Shown: positions 53,826 to 62,460 of the stretch, piece after piece
Position numbering within the stretch: the stretch's first letter is position 1
Layout: each line of letters starts with the position of its first letter
Assembly (NCBI GenBank): GCA_016713925.1
Contig: JADJOH010000002.1
Coordinates: 806,001-870,000, forward strand
DNA: 64,000 nucleotides
Origin: Bacteroidota bacterium
Lineage (GTDB): Bacteria > Bacteroidota > Bacteroidia > AKYH767-A > OLB10
Reading direction: 5' to 3'
Position numbers and translations under genes: made by a program
Notes under the pieces: generated by a model
What the model was told of the DNA's origin: nothing
Seen by the model: only the letters and a program-made list of their open reading frames with translations
The model's database searches: none

Positions 53826-53912
53826 AGCATTTTCTCCCACATCTAAAAATTCAAATTACGGTCAATGCTTCATGTTTACTTAAGGTCCATCGTTTTCAAA
53901 GAAATAAATTAC

Positions 53913-53920
53913 TAACTTTA
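53913..53920 (+). promoter_or_regulatory. Candidate promoter -7 element for the GH5-like gene
   Basis: TAACTTTA, one mismatch (last base) to TAnnTTTG, 49 bases before the ATG at 53969. No good -33 element. It would let the glycosidase and the last glycosyltransferase be expressed apart from the sulfotransferases. Confidence 0.35.
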
Positions 53921-53968
53921 CGGAGCCTGTTATTGTATGTACGGCATTATAGTTAAAAACCATTAGCC

Positions 53969-55129
53969 ATGATTAAATTATTTCTTATCCTGAGCCTTTC
54001 TTTACTGAATCTCCAAAATTCCTGTAGTCAGGAAGCAAAAAAACCGAACCGGGAAAATACTAAAACGACCGGAAGCGGTGAGGTTGTCCTAGCTCAAAAT
54101 CAACCCGGGAAAGACAAAGAGTCGACCCCTGAAAATAAAGATTTACCTGTAAACTGGCCCTGGAGAGGTGTTTCGGTCGAATCAAAGAAATCAGTTCCCG
54201 CAGATTTGGTTTATCTGAAATCGATAAATGTAAATCTCGTAAGGATTTTCATAAAAGGCAATAAAAGAGCTATGCGTGAGAAGATGGATCCCACTCAGGC
54301 AGTTTTCAGGGAATTGATCTGGGCAGATAGTATGCTGGATGCTGCTAAAGCCAATGGAATTACTTGCATGATTGCCTTTAACAACCTGATTCTTGATCCT
54401 AAATCATCCGTCGATGATAAACATCCTGATTTCTGGAATAACAAAGGGAATTTAGACAGTGCAATCAATATGGTGGATATCATTGCCAGAAGGTATCAAA
54501 ACAGAGGAGATGAGCTTGCAGCGTATGAAGTAATTGGGGAGCCGGCCATCGAATCGGGTGGTAAAATGAAGAGCCCTGAGAAGATTGAAGATTTTTTTAA
54601 AAGAGCATTAACTGCGATCAGAAAATACGATAACCGTCGCTATTTTCTTCTGACGCCCGGCCCCTGGGGTAAGCCTACGAATTACAAGAATTTTGAAGGT
54701 TATGCCATTAAGGATGATAAACTGATTTATGGAGCGCATATGTATCTCCCTGACCCCTTCTCTCATCAGGGTATTAAAAAGCGTCCAAGAGGTTTTAAGT
54801 ATCCCGGCTTTGTGGACAAGGTGTTTTGGAATAAGGAATTGATGAGAAAGAAATTTGAAGACCTTAAGAAATTCGAAGCTACAACAGGAAATCTTATTTT
54901 CGTAGGAGAATTCCAAAGCGTGCGTTGGGCAGATGGAGCCAATATCTGGCTTAAAGATGTTATCGACCTTTTAGAAGAAAACAAATGGCCCTGGGCGATG
55001 TATGGCTACCAATGTGATACTGATTTTTGGGATCCTTACTTTGATGTAAAGGATAGAAAAGGCGAATCAAAAAATTGGGAAATTGAATACGTTGGAAAGG
55101 AAACTGAAGGATGGAAAATGATGGTTTAA
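53969..55129 (+). CDS. GH5-like cellulase-family lipoprotein
   Basis: A 386-residue protein with a lipobox (LLNLQNSC, Cys19) and a low-complexity linker to about residue 60, then a TIM-barrel domain of the cellulase type: WPWRGVSVESKKSVPADLVYLKSINVNLVRIFI, ending with VGEFQSV. The expected acid/base is Glu191 in VIGEP (the family normally has NEP) and the nucleophile Glu314 in FVGEF. It should sit in the periplasm or outer surface, anchored by lipid. It probably trims or edits the polysaccharide made by this cluster. The Gly-for-Asn change before the acid/base Glu is unusual and should be checked for activity. Confidence 0.8.
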   Translation: MIKLFLILSLSLLNLQNSCSQEAKKPNRENTKTTGSGEVVLAQNQPGKDKESTPENKDLPVNWPWRGVSVESKKSVPADLVYLKSINVNLVRIFIKGNKRAMREKMDPTQAVFRELIWADSMLDAAKANGITCMIAFNNLILDPKSSVDDKHPDFWNNKGNLDSAINMVDIIARRYQNRGDELAAYEVIGEPAIESGGKMKSPEKIEDFFKRALTAIRKYDNRRYFLLTPGPWGKPTNYKNFEGYAIKDDKLIYGAHMYLPDPFSHQGIKKRPRGFKYPGFVDKVFWNKELMRKKFEDLKKFEATTGNLIFVGEFQSVRWADGANIWLKDVIDLLEENKWPWAMYGYQCDTDFWDPYFDVKDRKGESKNWEIEYVGKETEGWKMMV

Positions 55130-56310
55130 ACGAAATTTTGGAACAAAGAGTGAACCGTGTTGCCCTGATAGATCCTGTTGGTAAGAAAGCAGGCATGGAT
55201 CATTATGATTTATTATTGCTGGAAGGAATGGCCAAAAACGGATTAAATGTCCGTTTGTATTCCAATTTCAAAGATAATGGTGCCGCCATCAAAGTCATTC
55301 AGGCTTTTCACAATCACAATACTTCGAAGTTGCAATCTGTAGCGGGAACTATTTCGGGTTTTATTCGCAGTTTAATTTCTTGCAGAAAGGAAAAAACAGA
55401 GTGGCTGATTCTTCATGTATTCCGGGCAGGGGTATTCGATTTATTTACATTTTCATTAGCAAAAATACTTGGATTCAAAATATGTGCTATTGTTCATGAT
55501 ATCGAAAGTCTGGATACTATTTCCTTACCGTTTGTGAGGAAAATGGTCATTGACAATTTACCAAACATACGTGTAGTTCACAACGAATTTAGTCTGCAGC
55601 AACTATCAAAGAGTATCCGTCCCTCCTCCACCACGAATACCTTTGTTATTCCCCATGTGAATTTTATTCATTTGTTTAAACATTATCAGGAGAACCCTTC
55701 CACTTTAGATACCATTAAAAACAATAAGGTAATTGCAAATTCTATACATGAACAACTTTATGATGATCTCAAAAAAGGAGTTAAAATAATATTGTTTTTT
55801 GGTCAGATAAAAAATGCGAAAGGTTTAGATACACTCCTGCGGGCGATTGCTATTACTGAGGGAAACTACAAGCTCATTGTAGCCGGAAGAGTGAGAGAAG
55901 GGAGTTGGGCCCAATATGAAAAAACCATCAACGAATTAAATATCGTTCACAAAATGATTCCGGTGATACGGTTTATCACTGATGAAGAGCGGGACTTTCT
56001 TTTTTCCATAGCCACTATCATCGTTCTACCTTACACTCGCATTTATCAAAGCGGCGTATTATTGATGGCGATGAGTTTTCCAAAGGCGGTTATTGCTTCA
56101 GACCTCTCACCAAATTCTGAAGTCGTTGTAACCAATGAAAACGGAATGCTGTTTCAGTCAGGAAATATAAAGCAACTTTCCGAAAAAATCAATGTACTCC
56201 TAAACGATCCTGTACTTTGCGAAACCATTAGCCACTCTGCATTGAAGAGTGTAGAAAAGAGATTTAACCCTGATATTATTGGAGAACGTTTTTCTGAAAT
56301 CCTAAGATAA
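55111..56310 (+). CDS. Family 4 glycosyltransferase
   Basis: A 399-residue GT-B protein. The N-terminal domain has AGMDHYDLLLLEGMAKNGLNVRLYS; the donor domain starts at about residue 228 (KIILFFGQIKNAKGLDTLLRAI) and ends with VLPYTRIYQSGVLLMAMSFPKAVIASDLSPN, where the glutamate pair of many GT4 enzymes appears as a weaker version. It overlaps the GH5-like gene by 19 bases, so the two are co-translated. It is the last plus-strand gene of the cluster; the next gene converges 21 bases further on. No hairpin terminator is visible. Confidence 0.82.
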   Translation: MENDGLNEILEQRVNRVALIDPVGKKAGMDHYDLLLLEGMAKNGLNVRLYSNFKDNGAAIKVIQAFHNHNTSKLQSVAGTISGFIRSLISCRKEKTEWLILHVFRAGVFDLFTFSLAKILGFKICAIVHDIESLDTISLPFVRKMVIDNLPNIRVVHNEFSLQQLSKSIRPSSTTNTFVIPHVNFIHLFKHYQENPSTLDTIKNNKVIANSIHEQLYDDLKKGVKIILFFGQIKNAKGLDTLLRAIAITEGNYKLIVAGRVREGSWAQYEKTINELNIVHKMIPVIRFITDEERDFLFSIATIIVLPYTRIYQSGVLLMAMSFPKAVIASDLSPNSEVVVTNENGMLFQSGNIKQLSEKINVLLNDPVLCETISHSALKSVEKRFNPDIIGERFSEILR

Positions 56311-56331
56311 CTTAAAATCCTCCACAGGTTA

Positions 56332-56991
56332 TTAGTCCGGCAAATTATGCACAGTTATTGATTTTATCAATCCTGCCACTTTTTCATTGTACACTTTACA
56401 TCCCGGAAACAATTTCAACATTTCTTTAGTAGTCAGCAGACGAATTTCTTTAATGTATGTCTCTGCCCGTTGAGGAGTGCGTTTACGGCCCCGACTTAAC
56501 TTGGTCTTCGTAAGAATAAAATATTTTAAAGAGTACGGAAGAAACTGAAAAAACGGAAAAAGAAAATGCGGTTCTATCGGGAAGTAGCGATTAGGTGTTT
56601 GAACAAAATAGTATTTACCTGTACGCATCATTTCTTTAGCCATCAATACTTGCTTATCAAAAACAGTTAAATGCTCTATCACTGAATTACTGAAAGCCAG
56701 GTCGAAAGACTTATCTTTATAATTGGAGAGGTTAGTGGCATCGCCTTTAAAAATTTTAATATTAGTATAAGGCGAATCGGATGATTCAAGATTAATAATA
56801 GTAATATTGAAATCATTATTATTCTGAAAACCTCTGGCTTCCCAATACTTTAAGGTTCCTCCTACATCCAGAATATTTACCGGTTTAGGAAATTTCGCGA
56901 GCTTGTCCGCCAAAAACTTAAACCGCTTCATTCGAAAAGCATTTCCCAGAGAATCGTGATCAGAGGAATAGGCAATTATTCTTTTTTTCAT
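56332..56991 (-). CDS. SAM-dependent class I methyltransferase
   Basis: A 219-residue protein with the Rossmann-fold motif I NILDVGGTLKYW (residues 39-50), an acidic end of strand 2 (INLESSD), motif DLAFSNSVIEHL near 110, and LMAKEMMRTGKYYFVQTPNRYFPIEPHFLFPFF, which is typical of type 11 methyltransferases linked to polysaccharide clusters. It could methylate a sugar of the surface glycan, but is also close to glmS (34 bases after it, on the same strand), so it may simply be the last gene of that transcript. Substrate unknown. Confidence 0.82.
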   Translation of the reverse strand: MKKRIIAYSSDHDSLGNAFRMKRFKFLADKLAKFPKPVNILDVGGTLKYWEARGFQNNNDFNITIINLESSDSPYTNIKIFKGDATNLSNYKDKSFDLAFSNSVIEHLTVFDKQVLMAKEMMRTGKYYFVQTPNRYFPIEPHFLFPFFQFLPYSLKYFILTKTKLSRGRKRTPQRAETYIKEIRLLTTKEMLKLFPGCKVYNEKVAGLIKSITVHNLPD

Positions 56992-57025
56992 ACTTATTGA
57001 AATAAAATACCGATGAGGTATCTTA

Positions 57026-58861
57026 CTATTCTACTGTTACGCTTTTGGCTAAATTCCTAGGCTGATCTACATTACAACCACGCATCACCGCAATATGATA
57101 GGCCAGCAACTGTAGGGGAATAACACTGACCAAAGGCACCAAAATCTCATCCGTTTCAGGAATCTCAATCACATAATCCGCCATTTCCTTCACTGCAGTA
57201 TCTCCCTCTGTCACAATAGCAATGATTTTACCTTTCCGTGCTTTAACTTCCTGAATATTGCTCACCACTTTCTCGTAGCTGCCATGCTTGGTAGCAATAA
57301 CCACTACCGGCATCTCATCATCAATCAAGGCGATGGGTCCATGTTTCATTTCAGCCGCCGGATAACCTTCCGCATGAATATAAGAGATCTCCTTCAACTT
57401 TAAAGCACCTTCTAACGCTACCGGGAAGCCGTAACCTCTTCCCAGATAGAGAAAATTCCTTGCGTTCTTATAGCGTTCAGCAATCAGTTTCACTTCATCA
57501 TTTGACTTGAGTGCTCTTTCCACTTTTTGAGGAATACTTTCCAGCTCATTCAATATTTCACGAAATCGTGATTCAGAAATGGTACCTTTTTTATGTGCAA
57601 TTTGCAATGCGAGCAATGTGAGTACAGTCACCTGAGCCGTAAAAGCTTTTGTAGAGGCTACTCCAATTTCCGGACCGGCATGCGTATAGGATCCGGCATG
57701 GGTTGCTCGTGGAATACTTGATCCCACCACATTACAGACTCCAAAAATGGTAGCGCCTTTTGATTTTGCCAGTTCCACTGCAGCCAATGTATCGGCCGTC
57801 TCTCCACTTTGTGAAATAGCAATCACCACATCATCTTCGTAAATAACCGGGTTGCGGTATCTGAATTCAGAGGCATACTCCACTTCCACCGGAATCCGGG
57901 CGAGGTCTTCAATGAGGTATTCCGCCACCAAACCGGCATGCCATGAAGTACCACAAGCGACAATCATGATGCGCTTCGCATTGATAATTCTCGTTTCAAA
58001 CTCTCTTAAACCACCTAATTTAATTCGTCCTGCCCTGCTGTCAAAACGACCGCGCATACTATCAGCGATCGAACGGGGTTGCTCATAAATCTCCTTCAGC
58101 ATGAAGTGTTCATAGCCGCCCTTCTCTAAGGCCTCTAACTTTAACTCGAGTTCCTGAACATAGGGCACTTTCACTTCATTGCCTATAGTCTTTACCGTTA
58201 GTTCCCCGTTATTAATTACTGCAACTTCTCCATCGTTCAGGTAAGCCACATTCTTTGTATATTCCACGATCGGTGTGGCATCGGAGGCGACAAAAAATTC
58301 ATCTTTTCCTATTCCAACAACAATGGGAGATCCTTTTCTTGCTGCAATTAATTTCTGCGGATCATTCTTCGATAAAACAACGATAGCATAGGCACCCACC
58401 ACTTCACCCAATGCGAGTCGCACGGCTTCTTCCAGCGGCACATTGGCTTTTGAATAAATCTCTTCTATCAGATGAATCAACACTTCGGTATCCGTATCAC
58501 TTTGAAAAACGTGACCCTCTTTCATCAACTCGGCTTTGATTGATGCGTAATTCTCAATGATACCATTATGGATAATAGCAAAGTCCTTCGATTGAGAAAA
58601 ATGAGGATGTGCGTTCCGATCATTCGGCTCTCCATGAGTTGCCCAACGGGTATGCCCCATTCCTACATGACCTGCAGTATTTTTTCCTTTAACAAATTCT
58701 GCCAATTCGCTTACCTTGCCTGCCTTTTTATATACATTCAGCGTTCCGTTCAACAGCGCAACTCCGGCACTATCATAACCTCTGTATTCGAGGCGCTGAA
58801 GACCTTTAATGATGATCGGATAAGCCTCCTGCTTTCCGATATATGCAACGATTCCACACAT
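57026..58861 (-). CDS. glmS: Glutamine-fructose-6-phosphate aminotransferase (isomerizing)
   Basis: A 611-residue enzyme that makes glucosamine 6-phosphate from fructose 6-phosphate and glutamine, the entry point to amino-sugar precursors of peptidoglycan, LPS and other glycans. The N-terminal glutaminase begins MCGIVAYIGKQEAYP with the catalytic Cys2 (Cys1 after methionine removal), followed by RLEYRGYDSAG and HTRWATHGEPND. Two SIS (isomerase) domains follow (CGTSWHAGLVAEYLIE, SQSGETADTLAAVELAKSKG, and GRGYGFPVALEGALKLKEISYIHAEGYPAAEMKHGPIALI), ending with PRNLAKSVTVE. Length and ends are normal. It is three bases downstream of the DUF4270 gene. Confidence 0.97.
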   Translation of the reverse strand: MCGIVAYIGKQEAYPIIIKGLQRLEYRGYDSAGVALLNGTLNVYKKAGKVSELAEFVKGKNTAGHVGMGHTRWATHGEPNDRNAHPHFSQSKDFAIIHNGIIENYASIKAELMKEGHVFQSDTDTEVLIHLIEEIYSKANVPLEEAVRLALGEVVGAYAIVVLSKNDPQKLIAARKGSPIVVGIGKDEFFVASDATPIVEYTKNVAYLNDGEVAVINNGELTVKTIGNEVKVPYVQELELKLEALEKGGYEHFMLKEIYEQPRSIADSMRGRFDSRAGRIKLGGLREFETRIINAKRIMIVACGTSWHAGLVAEYLIEDLARIPVEVEYASEFRYRNPVIYEDDVVIAISQSGETADTLAAVELAKSKGATIFGVCNVVGSSIPRATHAGSYTHAGPEIGVASTKAFTAQVTVLTLLALQIAHKKGTISESRFREILNELESIPQKVERALKSNDEVKLIAERYKNARNFLYLGRGYGFPVALEGALKLKEISYIHAEGYPAAEMKHGPIALIDDEMPVVVIATKHGSYEKVVSNIQEVKARKGKIIAIVTEGDTAVKEMADYVIEIPETDEILVPLVSVIPLQLLAYHIAVMRGCNVDQPRNLAKSVTVE

Positions 58862-58864
58862 GGA

Positions 58865-60160
58865 TCAGGGGTTGATTTTAGTAGTTGTAACTATTAATTT
58901 TATTGCATCCTGACCTTGCAGGACGGTTCTTTTAGCATTAGAAGTACTTCCTCCCGCTACGAGAAAAAGGCCATAATCTTTGCCGCCGTTTTCTACGACT
59001 TTCTTCACTGTTTGTTGCACATAACGGGCGACATTAAAAATATACTCGTCTTTTGTATCATCAAATGCCCCTCCGTAATACGCTGAAGTTTCTGTGGCAT
59101 CAGCGGTTGTAATATTTTTTCCGGTTGAATCACTACCAAAAATCAGTAAGTTATTATGTGGAAGAAAATTTGAAGTGGTAGTACCGTCCTGCAATTTGAT
59201 TATTAATCGTGCAGAGCTGACGGATACGGGTCCATCGTCGTAAAGTGATGTCAGATTTTTTATGACCAGACTATCTTTCAAGCCGGCCATCGAAGCGACC
59301 ACTAATTGATTATCGGGAACATTATCATAAACAGAAGGCAAATATTGGTGCATAAAATAACTCAACCGCACCGCATTCACATCGATCAGAAATTCATAAC
59401 TCTTATTGCCGGAAAAATAAAGTGTAAGACGATGCACTCCTGATGTAGAGGGTAATGAAACAATACTCCCTACTCCATCTGCACTATCGACGAGCAAGAC
59501 TCCATTAAAGAAATCAATAAACGCGGTATTGCTCGCAAATAATCCGGGGTTTGAAATATACTCCCGCATAAATCTTCCACCCAAGGCGGTATCCAGTGGA
59601 ATTCGCAACTGAGGAGCCGCAAAAGTGCTTCCCACTAACACACTATCCCTGATCTCCGGTATCAGATCAACATGACCCAGAAATCCGGTTCGGCTATAGG
59701 TTCTGCTGCTGTAATATGTACTATCGGTGTACAACACTTCATCCAACTCATACACGCTGATATGATGCGTAACTGTTGAATCGCCCTCAATTCCTCTGTA
59801 AAGAAAACTTAAAACAACAGAGTCGGGCGTGGTGACTCCGGCAAAAGTGGAGCTGGTAATGGTATTGCCCAGACGAATTTGAGAGACGAAGCCGGCTTGA
59901 GTTTTTCCGAGATAAGGATCATCATAACTTCCGATGAACAAGGTGGGCAACTCGATCAGATTTTTCAGCGGACTCCAGACGATCAGTGAATCTTCGGGCA
60001 CTGTAAATGTTTCGAGAGTAAGGGTATCCACTTTCAAGCCCGGTTGTTGTGACAATGGCTGAAGGTCAAGCCCAATCAGATCGGGCTCGGTGCAGGAAGG
60101 CATCAGGAATAGAAACGACAGCAGTACAAACAGTACTTCTTGTCGGAAGTGTTTCAACAT
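58865..60160 (-). CDS. DUF4270 lipoprotein
   Basis: A 431-residue protein with a lipobox (FLMPSC, Cys23) and beta-rich sequence. The stretch DLIGLDLQP near the N-terminus, TFTVPEDSLIVWSPLKNLIEL, LFIGSYDDPYLGKTQAGFVSQIRL and the C-terminal VENGGKDYGLFLVAGG are diagnostic of DUF4270. The family is typical of Bacteroidota and often lies next to glmS and a short glycogen-synthase-like gene, as here. Its function is unknown; it is expected at the periplasmic side of the outer membrane or at the surface. Confidence 0.92.
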   Translation of the reverse strand: MLKHFRQEVLFVLLSFLFLMPSCTEPDLIGLDLQPLSQQPGLKVDTLTLETFTVPEDSLIVWSPLKNLIELPTLFIGSYDDPYLGKTQAGFVSQIRLGNTITSSTFAGVTTPDSVVLSFLYRGIEGDSTVTHHISVYELDEVLYTDSTYYSSRTYSRTGFLGHVDLIPEIRDSVLVGSTFAAPQLRIPLDTALGGRFMREYISNPGLFASNTAFIDFFNGVLLVDSADGVGSIVSLPSTSGVHRLTLYFSGNKSYEFLIDVNAVRLSYFMHQYLPSVYDNVPDNQLVVASMAGLKDSLVIKNLTSLYDDGPVSVSSARLIIKLQDGTTTSNFLPHNNLLIFGSDSTGKNITTADATETSAYYGGAFDDTKDEYIFNVARYVQQTVKKVVENGGKDYGLFLVAGGSTSNAKRTVLQGQDAIKLIVTTTKINP

Positions 60161-60176
60161 GGGGACGAAGGTAAAG

Positions 60177-60207
60177 GAAAAATATCACCCTGCATATAGC
60201 ATGAAAA
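60177..60207 (-). promoter_or_regulatory. Candidate promoter of the DUF4270/glmS operon
   Basis: On the minus strand, TATTTTTC (60177-60184) is one base from TAnnTTTG, with TTTT at 60204-60207 (spacing 19) as the -33 element. It is the last stretch before the start at 60160. Confidence 0.35.
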
Positions 60208-60223
60208 AGAACTTTTAACGCCT

Positions 60224-61051
60224 TTATTCTGCAAGAATTGACGCTTCCAATACGGCTTCATCATAGAAGTTATCGTAAGCTTCAACGTATTCTTCCGGTG
60301 ATTTATAATCAAGAGTGGGTTTGCTTAAGTTCCTGAAGTCGACCTCTACTTTTTCATGAATGGTAGGAGCGCTTTTTACGACGGCATCCGACCAATTCAT
60401 AGCCAACCTGGTTAAGCTGACATAATTGGGATCATTTAGTTCCTTTACATCTGCTGCGGTCAATCCATCCATCAGGATTTTCTTCCCGAAGTTGGCATTA
60501 AACGGCTCTTCGAAAGAATCATTGTACAAAGAATAAACAACTCTACTATTATGGAACATCGGATCCTCTTTATAGCTGGTTTTAATCAGCAATGGAACTA
60601 AAGCCGTCATCCAGCCATGGCAATGAATGATGTCAGGAGACCATCCCAACTTTTTTACAGTTTCCAATACTCCACGACCGAAGAAAATGGATCGATCGTC
60701 ATTATCCGGATAGAAACTACCATCTGTATCACGAATGGTAGTTTTACGTTGGAAATACTCTTCGTTATCGATAAAATACACCTGCATGCGCGCCGCCTGG
60801 ATAGAAGCAACTTTTATTATCAATGGATGATCACTATCATCAATGATCAGGTTCATTCCGGAAAGTCTGATGACCTCATGTAACTGATTGCGCCGCTCAT
60901 TGATATTACCAAAACGAGGCATGAACGTTCTAATCTCTTTTCCTCTTTCCTGTATCCCCTGTGGGAGGTATCTGGCAATTTTACTTTGTTCTGTTAATTC
61001 AAGATAAGGATGAATTTCACTTGATATAAATAAAATACGGGCTTTTCTCAT
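60224..61051 (-). CDS. Short GT5-type glycogen/starch synthase-like protein
   Basis: A 275-residue protein from ATG 61051 (MRKARILFISSEIHPY); the longer form from 61084 is ruled out because the promoter -7 element at 61082-61089 overlaps it. It matches only the N-terminal domain of glycogen synthases: SSEIHPYLELTEQSKIARYLP, VYFIDNEEYF, PDIIHCHGWMTALVPLLIKT and ADAVVKSAPTI-like strands. The usual KxGGL donor motif is replaced here by LTEQSKIA, and the whole C-terminal Rossmann domain is absent. Such short proteins are common next to DUF4270 and glmS in Bacteroidota, and may have lost synthase activity. Its true role is unknown. Confidence 0.8.
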   Translation of the reverse strand: MRKARILFISSEIHPYLELTEQSKIARYLPQGIQERGKEIRTFMPRFGNINERRNQLHEVIRLSGMNLIIDDSDHPLIIKVASIQAARMQVYFIDNEEYFQRKTTIRDTDGSFYPDNDDRSIFFGRGVLETVKKLGWSPDIIHCHGWMTALVPLLIKTSYKEDPMFHNSRVVYSLYNDSFEEPFNANFGKKILMDGLTAADVKELNDPNYVSLTRLAMNWSDAVVKSAPTIHEKVEVDFRNLSKPTLDYKSPEEYVEAYDNFYDEAVLEASILAE

Positions 61052-61081
61052 AGCTTTCTTCACGATATAGATAATTTTACG

Positions 61082-61089
61082 CAAAGATA
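61082..61089 (-). promoter_or_regulatory. Promoter -7 element deciding the start of the GT5-like gene
   Basis: TATCTTTG on the minus strand, full match to TAnnTTTG. Transcription would begin near 61075, so the first usable ATG is at 61051. A partial -33 (TTAA) stands 19 bases upstream. Confidence 0.55.
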
Positions 61090-61289
61090 CGGAATATAGA
61101 AGGATTTTTTAATATACATTTTTTCTGATTATTGCTATTTGATATTAAAAAAGATTTTCGTATAGCTATTTAAATTATACTATTTAACAACGAATAATAG
61201 CAGTAGTAAAGTCAGAATATGTTGGTCAGTTATATTCGTAGGAATGAACATTAATTCGCTGACTGGTTTATTCATTCAGACGCAATATT

Positions 61290-62231
61290 TCAATAGTTAA
61301 ATCCTTCTGTCTTTGTTTTCGCCAACTTTCGTTGCAGCATCCACACCCCTATCCAGGTGAGGAGTACACTGCCCCCAAGTAGCAAATCCTGTCCGGGCTC
61401 AGTTCCTAATGTGTCCGGGTTAAAAGGAATCCCCTGTCGGGCAGCAAGCCATACCAGAATGACAGCAGTAGCATTATTAAAAAAATGAGCCATTACCGGT
61501 AACCAAAGCGATCCACTCCACACGTAGAGGAAACCCAACAAGACGCCTAATGCAAATCGGGGAAGGAATCCAAAAAATTGCATATGCAGCGCGGAGAACA
61601 ACAGAGAAGTGAGAACAACGGCGGCACCTTTACTTTCGGTCAGCGCTATAAATTGCTTTTGAATTACTCCACGAAACAGGAGCTCCTCCCCTATGGCAGG
61701 GATAATAGCAATTACCAATAGATTGATTAACAGATCACTGACAGCAGTACTGCCCAATAGGAGTTTTGTAATCTTGCCGGCTTGTTCCTCTGAAGCAATC
61801 ATCCAGTCTTCCAAACTCTTCAAGGAGGCAGGGAGATGCAATTCACTATTCACCTGCATCATCCAGTTAATAAAGGGTACGGCAGCAATCAAAAGGAGAA
61901 AAACCATCACAAAAGAGGAATTATCCGGCATTGAATTTAATCCCAAATACGACTTTTCATCTCCGCTAAAAAGATAGGCAGCAACCCAGGCCGGCAGAAT
62001 AAATGTTCCTATTGCCGCTAAGCCTTGAAACATCCTAAAAGCATTAGCTACCTGAGGATCAGCATATTGATCAATTAAAGAAGGGTCACCGGTCATATCT
62101 ACCCCAAATACCAATTGACTCAAGGTAGCACCAATGGCTGTAAAAAGAACAGCACCCACCAATGTTAATCCAACAATGATTAAAAATTTATTGTAAGGAG
62201 GGCGATCTGCCAGGCAAGCACGGATTTGCAT
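61290..62231 (-). CDS. CPBP intramembrane metalloprotease-family protein
   Basis: A 313-residue membrane protein with about eight helices. It carries the CPBP (CAAX protease/bacteriocin-processing) motifs: EELLFRG at about residue 183 (the EExxxR glutamates), FSALHMQFFGFLPRF (FxxxH) and HFFNNATAV (HxxxN) later. These residues form the intramembrane zinc site of Rce1-type proteases. Substrates in Bacteroidota are not known. The start at 62231 is ten bases after the expected transcription start from the -7 element at 62248-62255, so the transcript is nearly leaderless. It is followed by a 205-base gap before the -7 element of the GT5-like gene. Confidence 0.88.
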   Translation of the reverse strand: MQIRACLADRPPYNKFLIIVGLTLVGAVLFTAIGATLSQLVFGVDMTGDPSLIDQYADPQVANAFRMFQGLAAIGTFILPAWVAAYLFSGDEKSYLGLNSMPDNSSFVMVFLLLIAAVPFINWMMQVNSELHLPASLKSLEDWMIASEEQAGKITKLLLGSTAVSDLLINLLVIAIIPAIGEELLFRGVIQKQFIALTESKGAAVVLTSLLFSALHMQFFGFLPRFALGVLLGFLYVWSGSLWLPVMAHFFNNATAVILVWLAARQGIPFNPDTLGTEPGQDLLLGGSVLLTWIGVWMLQRKLAKTKTEGFNY

Positions 62232-62247
62232 CGGTTTTTATTTCGTG

Positions 62248-62255
62248 CAAATATA
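62248..62255 (-). promoter_or_regulatory. Promoter -7 element of the CPBP gene
   Basis: TATATTTG on the minus strand, full match to TAnnTTTG; transcription would begin near 62241, ten bases upstream of the ATG at 62231. No clear -33. Confidence 0.5.
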
Positions 62256-62310
62256 AGTGATCGCTTTTCGAATGATAGAACCTTGTTGGATAAGACTTAA
62301 CTTTGTGCTT

Positions 62311-62366
62311 GCTACCGGCTATCGGCTACCGGCTACCGGCTACCGGCTGAGGGCTACCGGCTACCG
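62311..62366. repeat. Seven-base tandem array, unit GCTACCG
   Basis: Eight consecutive 7-bp units at 62311, 62318, 62325, 62332, 62339, 62346, 62353 and 62360: six are exactly GCTACCG, one is GCTATCG and one GCTGAGG. Lies between the CPBP promoter and the second array. Confidence 0.93.
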
Positions 62367-62460
62367 GCTGGCTACTTGCTCAAAAATGACTGCTAATTGA
62401 ACAATTATCACTTTTAGCTCATTTCTTCAAATATTGAAGCCTTGAAATTGTGAATCATGA

